Assembly: GCA_016124675.1 (NCBI GenBank)
Contig: WGNG01000001.1
Coordinates: 1-64,000, forward strand
Source: Alphaproteobacteria bacterium
GTDB lineage: Bacteria; Pseudomonadota; Alphaproteobacteria; Caulobacterales; Maricaulaceae
Length of the DNA stretch: 64,000 nt
Direction of reading: 5' to 3'
Both the position numbers and the translations under genes were made by a program. Under the pieces are notes generated by a model. The model had not been told where the DNA came from and did not search any database. It saw only the letters and a program-made list of their open reading frames with translations. This document shows positions 7,279 through 16,362 of this stretch, piece after piece (the stretch's first letter is position 1; each line of letters begins with the position of its first letter).

Positions 7279-8661
7279 TCACGCCCAATCACCCAGCGCC
7301 GCCTGCCACAGGGCCAGCGCCGCGGCCGCCGCCGTGTCGGCGCGCAGGATGCGCGGGCCCAGGCTCACCGCCAGAACGCCCGGCAGCGCCCGCAGCCGCT
7401 CGCGCTCCTCCGGCGCAAACCCGCCCTCGGGACCGGTAAGGATGGCCCAGTGTTGAGTCCTTCCGGCTTTGCGACTCTCGCCGTCGTCTGAACCTGGCGG
7501 ATCATCTGGACCGCTGCGCCCCCCACCCCGGCCCTCCCCCGGCGGGGGAGGGAGAGCGGCGTCGGCTGAATTGTACTTTCTGCCAGACTGAGGGCCGCCC
7601 TTCGCCGTCGCCCCGCCAATCGATCCGTCTGCCCCATACCCCTCCAGCGGCGCAGACCCGCTCCCTCCCCTTGAGGGGAGGGTTGGGGTGGGGTGGTGCA
7701 GCGCTGCAGCAATCACTTCCGCTACTCCAATGGCGTTTTCGAACAGCTCGGCGTTCCAGAAGCGCAGGACGCGGTAACCTTGGGCCTCCATCCAGGCGTC
7801 GCGCTCCCGGTCGCGGCGACCGCCATGGCCACCGCCATCGAGCTCGACCACCAGATTACGCGACAGGCAGGCGAAATCCGCCACATACGGCCCAATCGCC
7901 GCCTGGCGCCGGAAATGAGCGCCCGGAACTCTGATGTCTTTCAATAGCGCCCAGAGCTTGGCCTCGGCGGGCGTCGGTTCGGCGCGCAGCCGCCGCGCCA
8001 TAGCCAGCGTGCGGGCATGAGGCTCGGGCCGGCGGGCGCCCACTCTAAAGCCGGTCGAGTCTGGCGCCGCCTCGATGAACTGGCCATCCGCGCTGACCTC
8101 GAACAGCTGTTCATTGCGGATTGCCATCAGCGCCTCCAGCATCGGGGCGCCGCCGGTCTCGTCGCAGAAGATGAGCCGCTGCCCCTGCGGCCAGCCGTCC
8201 AGCAACGCCTCCAGCCGCACCGGTTCGCCGATCTGCGGCACGTCGAGCCGTTCGGTCTGTTCGGCCGCTTCTCGGGCGAGCGCGGACAGGCGGTCGGTGC
8301 GCACGCGCTCGGCATTGGTGCGCCGGGTGAGCACCGGAATGATGGCGCGCGCGCCCAGCTCGGTGGCTTTCTCCACGATAAAGTCGGTGCGCGCCTTCTT
8401 GACCGGCGCAAAATACAAGGTCAAAGGCGGCGGGACGGCCTGTTCGCGCAGGCGCTCGGCGATCTCAAGGCGCGCCTCGCGCTTGCCGGCGGACGCCAGC
8501 ACCGCGCGCCATTCGCCGTCGCGCCCGTTGAACACCCGCACGCTGTCGCCGGGCTGGCGGCGCATCACCGACACCAGATAATGCGCCGGATCGCGCTCCA
8601 GCGTCAGGCTGGCGCCCCCGTTCAGGGGCGCGTCGACGAACAGGCGGGGATCGGTGCTCAT
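7279..8661 (-). CDS. rsmE: 16S rRNA m3U1498 methyltransferase RsmE with an in-frame DUF559 nuclease insertion
   Basis: The 460-residue reading frame is RsmE split by about 225 extra residues. Residues 1-178 are the PUA-like domain and first SPOUT half (FAPVKKARTDFIVEKATELG, then LIFCDETGGAPMLEAL). Residues 404-460 are the SPOUT knot (HWAILTGPEGGFAPEE, SLGPRILRADTAA). Without the insert the protein is 235 residues, the normal length. Residues about 215-321 are a DUF559 domain with D262, E273, D275, H279 and VLRFWN. Residues 322-403 are translated family B hairpin repeat. No stop or frameshift interrupts the frame. Known role of RsmE: methylates N3 of U1498 in 16S rRNA using SAM. Activity of this version is unproven. 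The upstream gene overlaps its start by ATGA. Confidence 0.85.
   Translation of the reverse strand: MSTDPRLFVDAPLNGGASLTLERDPAHYLVSVMRRQPGDSVRVFNGRDGEWRAVLASAGKREARLEIAERLREQAVPPPLTLYFAPVKKARTDFIVEKATELGARAIIPVLTRRTNAERVRTDRLSALAREAAEQTERLDVPQIGEPVRLEALLDGWPQGQRLIFCDETGGAPMLEALMAIRNEQLFEVSADGQFIEAAPDSTGFRVGARRPEPHARTLAMARRLRAEPTPAEAKLWALLKDIRVPGAHFRRQAAIGPYVADFACLSRNLVVELDGGGHGGRRDRERDAWMEAQGYRVLRFWNAELFENAIGVAEVIAAALHHPTPTLPSRGGSGSAPLEGYGADGSIGGATAKGGPQSGRKYNSADAALPPPPGEGRGGGRSGPDDPPGSDDGESRKAGRTQHWAILTGPEGGFAPEERERLRALPGVLAVSLGPRILRADTAAAAALALWQAALGDWA
7453..8127 (-). mobile_element. DUF559 domain plus family B repeat inserted inside rsmE
   Basis: These boundaries mark where recognisable RsmE stops (Leu178) and resumes (His404). 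In coding order the 675-base, 225-codon insert holds about 36 codons of unassigned sequence, a DUF559 nuclease domain, then two GC-rich hairpin segments (at 7661-7696 and 7519-7556) with a roughly 105-base linker. The hairpin segments translate as HPTPTLPSRGG and PPPPGEGRGGG. The insert length is a multiple of three, so the host frame is kept. No intein-type splice motifs are seen. Exact ends are estimated from protein similarity. Confidence 0.7.
7519..7696. repeat. Family B paired-hairpin repeat within rsmE
   Basis: The ends are CCCCCCACCCCGGCCCTCCC (from about 7519) and, inverted, GGGAGGGTTGGGGTGGGG (to about 7696). Each is followed inward by a hairpin of the GGGGAGGG/CCCTCCCC type. The ends match those at 35364-35517 and 37429-37579; the linker is longer and diverged. 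Confidence 0.75.
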
Positions 8662-9152
8662 GGGTTTGCGTCACTGCAGTCGGCCGGGGCCAGATTTCCG
8701 TCCATGATCGCCGGCTCGAGCAGCCCTGCGGTCTGAAGACGCAACTGCGTCTGGGTATAGGAGGCGCCCATTGGCTCGCCCCCGAGCATCCACTCAATCC
8801 TGACCTGGCGTAGCTGGCCAAACACCACAATGCGCTTGTTCAGCAGAATCTCGACCGGATCACCGCCCAGCTGTTCGGTAAGATCCGCACGCACGCTAGG
8901 CATGAGTTCCACATTGAGCGAGCGCCGATCACGGTAGTCAGGCATCGAGTTGAGATAGCCCCGGCCCCCACTCTGCCCCGAGCCGCACACATTCATCTCG
9001 ATGGCCATTGGATGGAGGGGCGCATCCGGTTGGGCGATCGAGCGCGCGACGGCGTCTTCTGCCGCGACGGGCCACCGTTCCCGCTGGGCTTCAGCTGCGG
9101 CGCAGACAGTGATCAGCCACGCTGCGGCGGCAATGATGGCTCTTGCGACCAT
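8658..9152 (-). CDS. Hypothetical exported protein
   Basis: This 164-residue protein is not recognised. A signal peptide is visible at the N terminus (ARAIIAAAAWLITVCAAAEA), so it is probably periplasmic. The mature part is mixed, with a VNVCGSG-like stretch containing one Cys near residue 57 and another near the C terminus, which could pair. The Met at 9152 is chosen because the signal peptide starts there. Its stop overlaps the rsmE start by ATGA, implying coupled translation, but no functional link is known. Confidence 0.6.
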   Translation of the reverse strand: MVARAIIAAAAWLITVCAAAEAQRERWPVAAEDAVARSIAQPDAPLHPMAIEMNVCGSGQSGGRGYLNSMPDYRDRRSLNVELMPSVRADLTEQLGGDPVEILLNKRIVVFGQLRQVRIEWMLGGEPMGASYTQTQLRLQTAGLLEPAIMDGNLAPADCSDANP

Positions 9153-9243
9153 ATGTGCTGCTCCCGCCTGACGACACGCTACCAGTGTAGGGTATCGTTG
9201 TGTCATCTGTCTGAACACGCCGCGCAACACCTGACCAGATCCC

Positions 9244-10167
9244 ATGACCCTCCATCCTGATCGTCCCGTCCCTGATTCCCAGCCCCGAAGCTGGGTGGAC
9301 CGCGCGCCCGCCTTCGCCCGGCCCTATCTGCGGCTGGCGCGCTATGACCGGCCCGTGGGCTTCTGGCTCTTGGCCCTCCCGTGCTGGCTGGGACTGGCGG
9401 CCGCGCGGCTGGAGACCGGCATTGGCTGGGATGATCTGCGGCTGGCGCTCCTGTTCGGCATCGGCGCTGTGGCCATGCGCGGGGCGGGCTGCACCTGGAA
9501 CGACATGATCGACCGCGATCTCGATGCGCGCGTGGCGCGCACCGCAGACCGGCCGCTGGCGGCGGGCACGATCTCCTTGCGTCAGGCGCAGATATTCCTG
9601 GGCGCCCAGCTCTTTGCCGGCCTCATCGTGCTCGTGATGCTGCCCGTCCCGGCCATCCTCACCGCGCTCGCCGCCATGGTGCTGGTGGGCGCCTATCCGT
9701 TCATGAAACGCATCACCTGGTGGCCGCAGGCCTGGCTGGGGCTCACCTTCAACTGGGGTGTCCTGGTCGCCGGCGCCGCAGCGGGGGCGCTGTTCACCCC
9801 GGCCATCCTCTTCCTCTACGCCGCCCTGGTGATCTGGACGCTGGGCTATGACACCATCTACGCCTGCCAGGACAAGGAGGATGACGCGCTCGCCGGCGTG
9901 AAATCCTCGGCCCTCAGGCTGAAGGGAGCGGTCAAGCCCTTCGTGCTGGCCTGCTATATCGCGTCGGCCGCTCTGGCGCTGGCGGCCGGCCTGGCGGGCG
10001 GGGCGGGAATCGGGTTTGCGCTGGGTTTTGCGCTCTACGCCGCGCACCTGTTCCATATCGCCCAGAGCTTTGATCCCGAGCGCGGCGAGGCCTGCCTCAC
10101 CCTGTTCAAGGCCAGCGTCCCGACCGGGCTTCTGCTGACTGGCGCCTTCCTGCTGGGCGGGCTTTAG
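9244..10167 (+). CDS. ubiA: 4-hydroxybenzoate polyprenyltransferase (ubiquinone synthesis)
   Basis: This 307-residue membrane enzyme attaches a polyprenyl chain to 4-hydroxybenzoate. Both Asp-rich, Mg-diphosphate-binding loops of the UbiA family are present: NDMIDRDLDARVARTADRPL and YDTIYACQDKEDDALAGVKS. About eight hydrophobic helices follow the usual pattern, and length is normal. The start ATG at 9244 is divergent from the exported hypothetical gene. It is convergent with the auxiliary lipoprotein gene, with 6 bases between stops. UbiH/UbiG-type partners are not in this window. Confidence 0.94.
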   Translation: MTLHPDRPVPDSQPRSWVDRAPAFARPYLRLARYDRPVGFWLLALPCWLGLAAARLETGIGWDDLRLALLFGIGAVAMRGAGCTWNDMIDRDLDARVARTADRPLAAGTISLRQAQIFLGAQLFAGLIVLVMLPVPAILTALAAMVLVGAYPFMKRITWWPQAWLGLTFNWGVLVAGAAAGALFTPAILFLYAALVIWTLGYDTIYACQDKEDDALAGVKSSALRLKGAVKPFVLACYIASAALALAAGLAGGAGIGFALGFALYAAHLFHIAQSFDPERGEACLTLFKASVPTGLLLTGAFLLGGL

Positions 10168-10173
10168 CGCCCG

Positions 10174-10833
10174 TCAGCCGCAGGCGCCCGCCTGCGGATC
10201 GGCGTCGCACACAGTCTGCGCGGTCCAGCGGGCGATGTCGCCAGCGGCGTTCGCAGAGGCTTGCGAGAAGGCCTCGATGATGGCGCCCTGACGATGCGCA
10301 CTGGCGCGCACCTCGTGGCCAAACACCTGGTGCGCGGCCAGAATGCGCTCGTCGCGGTCGATGATGCGCGCCCGCACCGTCACGCGCACGAGCGGTGCGT
10401 CCGTGTCGCCCTGGTCGTAAACCGCCTCGAACCGGCGCAGCGCCACATCCAGGCGGAAACGCGCGCTCACCCCGTCCTCGGCGCGCACCGGCGACACCGG
10501 AAGGGCCTGCGCCTGGAAGGCGTCCTCCATCACCATTTCAAACATGGCCGGGGCAGGCGACGCCCAGGCCGCGCCCGCCATGTAGGCGATGGCGCCGCCG
10601 CGATCGATCGCAATCCTGTCGCCGGCCAGGGCGCGCGGCGCGGACACGCGCTCCACACTCACCGGAACAGCGCCGCGCACAGGTGCGCCGACGGTTCCGG
10701 TAAAGCCCGGATCCAGCCGGTAGAGCATGCGCGGATTGCTCTCGGGCAGAAGCGAGATGCACCCCGTCGCCGCCAGGCACGCCGTCAGCGCGGCCCCCAG
10801 CGCCAGGCGGCGGCCATGTTTGAAAGCGCTCAT
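10174..10833 (-). CDS. ABC-type transport auxiliary lipoprotein (PqiC-like)
   Basis: This 219-residue protein is the last gene of a four-gene Mla-type operon. The N terminus is a lipoprotein signal (LGAALTACLAATGC, acylated Cys after the ATG lipobox). The body matches the auxiliary lipoprotein family found with MCE-domain ABC transporters, including YRLDPGF near the N terminus and SVERVSAPRALAGDRI. It probably sits on the periplasmic side of a membrane and helps the MCE protein bridge the envelope. Its start overlaps the MCE gene stop by ATGA. Confidence 0.8.
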   Translation of the reverse strand: MSAFKHGRRLALGAALTACLAATGCISLLPESNPRMLYRLDPGFTGTVGAPVRGAVPVSVERVSAPRALAGDRIAIDRGGAIAYMAGAAWASPAPAMFEMVMEDAFQAQALPVSPVRAEDGVSARFRLDVALRRFEAVYDQGDTDAPLVRVTVRARIIDRDERILAAHQVFGHEVRASAHRQGAIIEAFSQASANAAGDIARWTAQTVCDADPQAGACG

Positions 10834-11786
10834 TGGGGAACCTCCACTTCTTCGCCGGGCGAGCGCGCGACGAACCCTGACGGGTCTTCTTCCAGATCGA
10901 GCACGATGCGTTCGATCGCGGCCAGTGCGGCGCGCAGATCCCGGATCGCGGCCGTCATCTGACCCAGCCCCTCCTCGGTGAAGCGCTCCAGGCCCGGGCG
11001 CAGCTCCACCAGCATGGCGTAGGTTTCCTGTGAGGCCCGGTCCACCTCGATGGAGGCGGCCGACACGTCTGCCACCATGACGCCCACCTCATTGGTCAGG
11101 AAGCTGTCCGCCGTACGGCCGAACTCCTCCAGGCTCACTGCCGCGCCTGACACGTCCTGGGCGGCCTGGTCGAGGCTTTGCACCGCGTTGCGCAGATCGA
11201 AGATCAACCCATCCTCGCGCGCGAGCTCGGCGGTCAGGGTCTCGATATTACCCAGGGTCCGCGAGAACACCGCGACATTCTCCTCGTTCAGCAGCGCGCC
11301 GACGCGCGTGAAGGCAAGCTGCGAGCTCTCCAGCAGCGTTTCGCCGCCCGATATCAGCTCATCAAGCTGGGTCTGGCGCGCATAGATGCGCGGCGCGCGG
11401 TCGCCGAACCGGCCTTCCAGGCGCGCCGCGTCCTGCGACCCGCCCGACACCTGGATCAGCGACAGGCCGGTCAGGCCCTGGGGCTCCAGCTGGGCGACCG
11501 AGTCCACCTTGATCGGCGTGGTCGCGTCCACGCGTATGCGCGCGATCACCTGGGTGGTGTCCTCCGGATTCAGCCCCAGATCGGTGACCTCGCCCACCTG
11601 GATGCCATTAAAGCGCACTTCTGACGCCTCGCGCAGGCCCCGCACCGGGCCATCGAACAGCACGTCGTATTCGCGGTATTCGCGATCGAACGCCATCTGC
11701 GACAGCCAGAGCGCAAAAAACCCTCCGGCCAGCACCAGAAAGATCACGAAGAAACCGACCAGGGCGTGATGGGCTTTAGTTTCCAT
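10830..11786 (-). CDS. MlaD-type MCE-domain protein of a lipid ABC transporter
   Basis: This 318-residue protein has one N-terminal membrane helix (HHALVGFFVIFLVLAGGFFA) and a single MCE domain (about residues 40-115: VLFDGPVRGLREASEVRFNG, then GLTGLSLIQVSGG). A long helical, coiled-coil-prone C-terminal part follows. MCE proteins form hexameric rings that carry phospholipids between inner and outer membranes. It follows the ATPase gene by 24 bases and overlaps the lipoprotein gene. The long C-terminal helix suggests a tube-like extension, as in proteins of the PqiB/YebT or LetB type, but with one MCE domain only. Confidence 0.88.
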   Translation of the reverse strand: METKAHHALVGFFVIFLVLAGGFFALWLSQMAFDREYREYDVLFDGPVRGLREASEVRFNGIQVGEVTDLGLNPEDTTQVIARIRVDATTPIKVDSVAQLEPQGLTGLSLIQVSGGSQDAARLEGRFGDRAPRIYARQTQLDELISGGETLLESSQLAFTRVGALLNEENVAVFSRTLGNIETLTAELAREDGLIFDLRNAVQSLDQAAQDVSGAAVSLEEFGRTADSFLTNEVGVMVADVSAASIEVDRASQETYAMLVELRPGLERFTEEGLGQMTAAIRDLRAALAAIERIVLDLEEDPSGFVARSPGEEVEVPQ

Positions 11787-11810
11787 GGTTCCGTCCGCCT
11801 GTTTGCGTTT

Positions 11811-12587
11811 TCATTGCCCGCCCGCCGAGCGCAGCGCGGCGCGTCCGCGCGGTCCGCCAAAGTATTCCTGTATCCACGGGTGGGGATTGTGCACCAGCTC
11901 TTCCAGCGGCGCATTGGCGATGACGCGCTTTTCAGCAATCACCGCCACCCGGTCGCAGATGGTGTGCAGGGTATCAAGATCGTGGGTGATCATCACCACC
12001 GTGAGGTCCAGCGTCTGCGACAATTGCCCGATCAATGTGTCGAATTTGCCAGCCGCGATCGGGTCCAGCCCCGCCGTGGGCTCATCGAGGAAGAGGATGT
12101 CAGGGTCCAGCGCCAGGGAGCGCGCCAGCGCGGCGCGCTTGCGCATGCCGCCCGACAGTTCCGAGGGCAGCTTGCCCGCCGCCTCCGGCCCCAGCCCGGC
12201 CAGCGAGATCTTGAGGTCGGCAAGCTCCTCCATCAGCGCGCGCCCCATGGACAGGTGCTCGCGCATGGGCGCCATGACGTTCTCGCGCACCGTCAGCGCC
12301 GAGAAGAGCGCGCCGTACTGGAACAGCACGCCCCAGCGCCGCTCCAGCGCCAGCGTCTCATGGGCCGTAAACTTCGAGCGCGGACGCCCCCCGAAGAACA
12401 CCTCGCCCGCCGCCGGTTCCAACAGGCCAATGATCGAGTTTACCAGCACCGACTTGCCCGAACCCGATCCGCCCACAATGCCCAGCACCTCGCCCCGCCG
12501 GACCTCCAGATCGAGCCCGTCATGGACCACGTGGCTGCCGAAACGGGTCACCAGCCCGCGCACCTCGATGAGCAGGTCCGCGCTCAT
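11811..12587 (-). CDS. MlaF-type ABC transporter ATP-binding protein
   Basis: This 258-residue ATPase powers the adjacent permease. Walker A is GGSGSGKSVL, the ABC signature is LSGGMRKRAALARSLALDPD and Walker B is ILFLDEPTAGLDP, with the switch His in ITHDLDT. The IIGLLEPAAGEVFFGGRP stretch is typical of the MlaF group. The start at 12587 overlaps the permease stop by ATGA; sequence upstream in the same frame shadows the permease gene. Confidence 0.92.
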   Translation of the reverse strand: MSADLLIEVRGLVTRFGSHVVHDGLDLEVRRGEVLGIVGGSGSGKSVLVNSIIGLLEPAAGEVFFGGRPRSKFTAHETLALERRWGVLFQYGALFSALTVRENVMAPMREHLSMGRALMEELADLKISLAGLGPEAAGKLPSELSGGMRKRAALARSLALDPDILFLDEPTAGLDPIAAGKFDTLIGQLSQTLDLTVVMITHDLDTLHTICDRVAVIAEKRVIANAPLEELVHNPHPWIQEYFGGPRGRAALRSAGGQ

Positions 12588-13735
12588 ATGTCGAGCTCCA
12601 GATAGAGCATGGCGAACAGCGCATCGATGAGGATGACGGCGAAAATCGCCTGCACCACCGCGGTGGTGACCGACGCGCCGAGACTTTCGACATCGCCGCC
12701 CACCTTCAGCCCGTGGCGGCAGCCGATGATCGCGATGACCAGGCCGAACACGGGCGCCTTGGAGAGGCCGACGAACATGTGCTGGATCGGCACCGCGTCC
12801 TGCAGGCGCACGACGAACTGCAAGGGCGAGATGTCGAGCGCCATCCAGCTGACCAGCATGCCGCCAAACAGCCCGCTCAGCATCGCCGCCAGGGTCAGGA
12901 GCGGCGTCATGATCACGCACGCCACCAGCCTTGGCAGGACCAGCACCTCATACGGGTCCAGCCCCATGACCTTCATGGCGTCGACTTCCTGCTGCATCTT
13001 CATCGACCCGATGGAGGCGGTGAAGGCCGAGGCCGAGCGCCCCGCCAGCAGGATGGCGGTAATCACCACGGCGAACTCGCGCAGCACCGCCAGCCCCACC
13101 AGATCCACGGTGAAGACTGAAAAGCCGAATACTTCCAGTAGATTGGCGCCCATGAAAGCGACCACGGCGCCGATGAACAGCGACAGGACGGCAATGATCG
13201 GCAGCGCGTTCACGCCCACCGATTCCATCTGCGCCACCATGGCGGTCACACGCCAACGAGCGGGATTGGGCGCCACCACCAGAGCAGTCATGATGGTGCG
13301 CCCCAGAAAGGCGCAGCTTTCAACCGTCTCCTGCCAGGCGCCGTGAGCGCCGGCGCCGATGCGCGCCATCACCGCAATGAGCGAGCGGTCGAGCTCGGGC
13401 TCGGGCTCGCAGCGCACATTGCGGCTGCGGATTTCGGTGATGAGGCGGCGCGCAACGGGATGATCGCCGATGAAAACATCGTCCTCACCGGCGCCGCTGC
13501 ACAGGCCGAGGGTCCGGCCCAGAAGATAGGCGCCCGCCGTGTCGATGCGTCCAAGCTGCGTCAGATCGACAGCGAGGCTGCCCGGATCGCTGTCGGTTTC
13601 AATCTTGCGCAGCGGCGCATCGAGACGGGCGATCGTCTGCACCACCCAGTCGCCCTGCGGCGCCAGGATCAGCCGTCCGGCGTCGAGGCGCGTCGACAGG
13701 CTCGCCCCGCCAGGCTTGATCGATTCGGCGTTCAT
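12584..13735 (-). CDS. MlaE-type permease with N-terminal STAS domain
   Basis: This 383-residue protein joins a STAS-like domain (about 1-110: SLAVDLTQLGRIDTAGAYLL) to an MlaE permease domain (about 130-383). Permease marks include LVGLAVLREFAVVITAILLA, the GSMKMQQEVDAMKVMGLDPY loop and LPRLVACVIMTPLLT. In E. coli the STAS protein MlaB is separate; fusion to the permease is common in alphaproteobacteria. It is the first gene of the operon permease-ATPase-MCE-lipoprotein. No MlaC or MlaA gene is in the window. Confidence 0.9.
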   Translation of the reverse strand: MNAESIKPGGASLSTRLDAGRLILAPQGDWVVQTIARLDAPLRKIETDSDPGSLAVDLTQLGRIDTAGAYLLGRTLGLCSGAGEDDVFIGDHPVARRLITEIRSRNVRCEPEPELDRSLIAVMARIGAGAHGAWQETVESCAFLGRTIMTALVVAPNPARWRVTAMVAQMESVGVNALPIIAVLSLFIGAVVAFMGANLLEVFGFSVFTVDLVGLAVLREFAVVITAILLAGRSASAFTASIGSMKMQQEVDAMKVMGLDPYEVLVLPRLVACVIMTPLLTLAAMLSGLFGGMLVSWMALDISPLQFVVRLQDAVPIQHMFVGLSKAPVFGLVIAIIGCRHGLKVGGDVESLGASVTTAVVQAIFAVILIDALFAMLYLELDI

Positions 13736-13795
13736 GCTGGCGTCCGGACCCCTTCACCCTCTTGCGTCAGACCCTTGGTCTCAAGTCCGGCGATA

Positions 13796-14965
13796 TTATG
13801 GCCTGCTTCGGCCCCGGTTTGCGAGCGTGATGGCGCAGACAAGGCCCAGCCCAGCAGGGACCGCCATCAGGGCAAAGCCGCCGGCGCCAAACGCCGCATA
13901 GGCGAAACCCGACGCAAAACTGGCGGCGGCCAGGACCAGCCCGCCTGACAGCGCCGAGTTGACAGCCTGGGCCGTCGCCGCAAACCGGTCCGATACCTGA
14001 TCTGTGGCATAACGCAGGAACCCCAGATAGGTTGCGCCGAAGCTCAGCGCATGCAGGCCTTGCAGCGCGAACAGCACGGCCAGCGGCGGCGAGAGGGCCA
14101 ACAGGCCCCAGCGCACGATCGCGGCGGCGCCGCCCATGGCCATCAGCATGGCCGGCGGCACCCGCGCCATGTAGCGCGCCGACAGGGTGAAGAAGACGAT
14201 CTCGGCCGCCACCCCGGTCGCCCACAGCGCGCCGATCCAGCCGGGCGCCACGCCCTGCGCCTGCCAGGCGACCGCCGAAAAGGTGTAATAAAATCCATGT
14301 GCGCCCTGGATCAGCGCCGAGGCCGCGAACGCCAGCGGCATGCCGCCCGCCAGCAGGGCCGCGCGCACGCCCGGACGCGGCGCGCCGGCGGGCGGCGCGG
14401 GCGCCCGGCGCCCTTCCGGCAGCCAGAACGAGGCCAGCACCGCAAGGCCCGTTCCCGTCAGCGTCCAGTACAGCGCCGCCTCCCCGCCGAGCCAGGAGAT
14501 CAGTGCGCCGCAGCCCACATTGCCCAGAATGAATGCCCCGGACCCGATGGCGCGCGGCGGCCCGAAGGCGAAGCCGCGCCGGCGCGATTCGCCCATGGCG
14601 AACGCGTCGATGATGGGATTGACGCCGGTGTAGGCCCCGCCCGCCAGCCCGGCCAGCGCCACGATCAGCCAGGGCTCGCGCGCCGGGACATGCGCCAGAA
14701 AGATCAAAAGCGCCGCCAGCGTGAAGCTCGCCACCGCCATGCGCCGGCGCGGCGCCCGATCCGCCAGATACGCCCCCAGCGGCGCGGCCAGCACCCGCCC
14801 CGCCATCGCCGCCGCCCCGGCCGCGCCGATCATTTCAGGGCTCAGGCCGCGCGCCTCGAACCAGACCGGCATATAGGGCAGGTAGGCGCCGAACCCGATA
14901 TAGAAAGCGCTGTAGAACAACGCAAAGCGCGCCGGGCGCGGCAGGGGGAAAAGGCGCAGCTCCAT
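13796..14965 (-). CDS. MFS transporter, phenylpropionate-permease-like
   Basis: This 389-residue protein has about twelve hydrophobic helices and the N-terminal FYSAFYIGFGAYLPYMPVWF segment typical of the HcaT-like (PPP) subgroup of major facilitator permeases. A charged DRAPRRR loop between helices 2 and 3 matches the MFS signature position. Family members carry aromatic acids, but substrate assignment here is weak. It lies 60 bases downstream of the Mla operon's first gene in the opposite gene order, so it is probably its own unit. Divergent from the glycosyltransferase gene. Confidence 0.8.
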   Translation of the reverse strand: MELRLFPLPRPARFALFYSAFYIGFGAYLPYMPVWFEARGLSPEMIGAAGAAAMAGRVLAAPLGAYLADRAPRRRMAVASFTLAALLIFLAHVPAREPWLIVALAGLAGGAYTGVNPIIDAFAMGESRRRGFAFGPPRAIGSGAFILGNVGCGALISWLGGEAALYWTLTGTGLAVLASFWLPEGRRAPAPPAGAPRPGVRAALLAGGMPLAFAASALIQGAHGFYYTFSAVAWQAQGVAPGWIGALWATGVAAEIVFFTLSARYMARVPPAMLMAMGGAAAIVRWGLLALSPPLAVLFALQGLHALSFGATYLGFLRYATDQVSDRFAATAQAVNSALSGGLVLAAASFASGFAYAAFGAGGFALMAVPAGLGLVCAITLANRGRSRP

Positions 14966-15084
14966 GGCTGCAAGCCTCTAGCGCGCCGCGCGGACTTGCG
15001 AAAGGCGCGAGCACGTTTGAGCCCTGCGGGTGAACAGCGTTTGCTCTTGGCCTTCGCCCGCGCTCGCTATAGCGTCCCGCGCCG

Positions 15085-16362
15085 ATGAAAGACGCCTTGC
15101 ACCCCCCTCGCCGGTCCGCGCCCCTGCGGGTTCTGGTCACAAGCTACCGCTCCCACCCCCATGTCGGGGGACAGGGCGTCTATGTGCGCGAGCTGACGCG
15201 GGCGCTGGCGCGCGAGGGCTGCGCGGTGACCGTCGCCTCCGGCCCGCCCTATCCCGAACTGGATGAGGCCATTGCGCTGGAGCGCCTGCCGTCGCTGGAC
15301 CTGTTCGCTGTGCCGAACGCGATGAGGGCGCTGCGCTGGCGCCATCTCGCCTCGCGCGCCGACCTGCATGAATGGGCTGCGCACAATACCGGCGCCTTTG
15401 GCGAAATGACGGCCTACGCGCTGCGCCTTGAAGCCTTCATGGCCGCCCGGCCCGGCCGGTTCGACATCATCCACGACAACCAGACCCTCGCCCTGCCCCT
15501 GACCCGAATCGCACGGCGCACGCCGGTGATCACCACGCTGCACCACCCCATCGCCATCGACCGCGACTTCGCCGTGGCCGGGGCGGCGACGCGCACCGGC
15601 CGGATCCTCTCGCGCCGCTGGCATTCCTTCGTCGAGGTGCAGGCGCGCGCCGCCCGGCGCCTGGAGCATTTTCTGTGCGTGTCCCACGCCTCGCGCGACG
15701 CCTATGCGCAGCGCTGCGGCGTTGATCCGGCCCGCGTGACCGTCGCCCATAACGGCATTGACCACGCCATGTACCATCCCGACCCCGCCATGACCCGCGA
15801 AGACGGCCTGATTGTCACGCTGGCGTCCGCTGACGTGCCCATCAAGGGGCTCGACGTCCTCATCGGGGCGCTGGACCGGCTCAAGCAGGAGGGGCGCACG
15901 GTGCGCCTCACCGTGATCGGCCAGCTGCGCGAAGGTCCGGCCAAACGCGCCCTCGAACGCGCCGGGCTGATGGACCAGGTGAGCTTTGTCTCCGGCCTCA
16001 CCCGCGACGCCATCGCCGATCTCTACCGGCGCTGCACGGTATTCGTCTCCGCCTCGCGCTTTGAAGGCTTCGGCTTTCCCGCTGCCGAAGCCATGGCCTG
16101 CGGCGCGCCGGTGATCGTGTCCGATGGCGGCGCCCTGCCGGAAGTGGCTGGCGATGCAGGCCTTGTCACCCCCGCCGGCGACAGCGCCGCCCTGGCCGGC
16201 GCGCTCGCCGCCCTGCTGGACAATCCCCGGCGCCGCGCGGCGATGGGCCAGGCGTGCGCAGACCGCGCCCGCACCGCCTTCCGCTGGGAGGACCATGCCC
16301 GCGCAGCCATCGCCCTCTACGACAAGGCCCTGTCGCAGCGTGAAGGCGCGCGCCCGTCATGA
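15085..16362 (+). CDS. Glycosyltransferase family 4 (GT-B)
   Basis: This 425-residue retaining glycosyltransferase has the N-terminal Rossmann domain ([19 protein letters not shown], the acceptor-side glycine loop) and the C-terminal sugar-nucleotide domain with [20 protein letters not shown], the EX7E motif of GT4 enzymes. It heads a row with a methyltransferase (ATGA overlap) and a cyclase-fold protein (ATGA overlap), so the three are surely co-translated. The product is unknown; a modified glycolipid or small glycoside is a reasonable guess. Confidence 0.87.
   Translation: MKDALHPPRRSAPLRVLVTSYRSHPHVGGQGVYVRELTRALAREGCAVTVASGPPYPELDEAIALERLPSLDLFAVPNAMRALRWRHLASRADLHEWAAHNTGAFGEMTAYALRLEAFMAARPGRFDIIHDNQTLALPLTRIARRTPVITTLHHPIAIDRDFAVAGAATRTGRILSRRWHSFVEVQARAARRLEHFLCVSHASRDAYAQRCGVDPARVTVAHNGIDHAMYHPDPAMTREDGLIVTLASADVPIKGLDVLIGALDRLKQEGRTVRLTVIGQLREGPAKRALERAGLMDQVSFVSGLTRDAIADLYRRCTVFVSASRFEGFGFPAAEAMACGAPVIVSDGGALPEVAGDAGLVTPAGDSAALAGALAALLDNPRRRAAMGQACADRARTAFRWEDHARAAIALYDKALSQREGARPS

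Noticed and set aside
7279-8661. Intein inside RsmE
   Set aside because: The inserted domain is DUF559, not a Hedgehog/intein splicing domain; no Cys/Ser at the start or His-Asn at the end of the insert.
7279-8661. rsmE as a pseudogene broken by the insertion
   Set aside because: The frame is uninterrupted and both halves keep all conserved motifs, so it is treated as an intact, unusual gene.
15067-16296. Long open frame on the minus strand opposite the glycosyltransferase
   Set aside because: It mirrors the real gene on the plus strand, has no family match and arises from high G+C.
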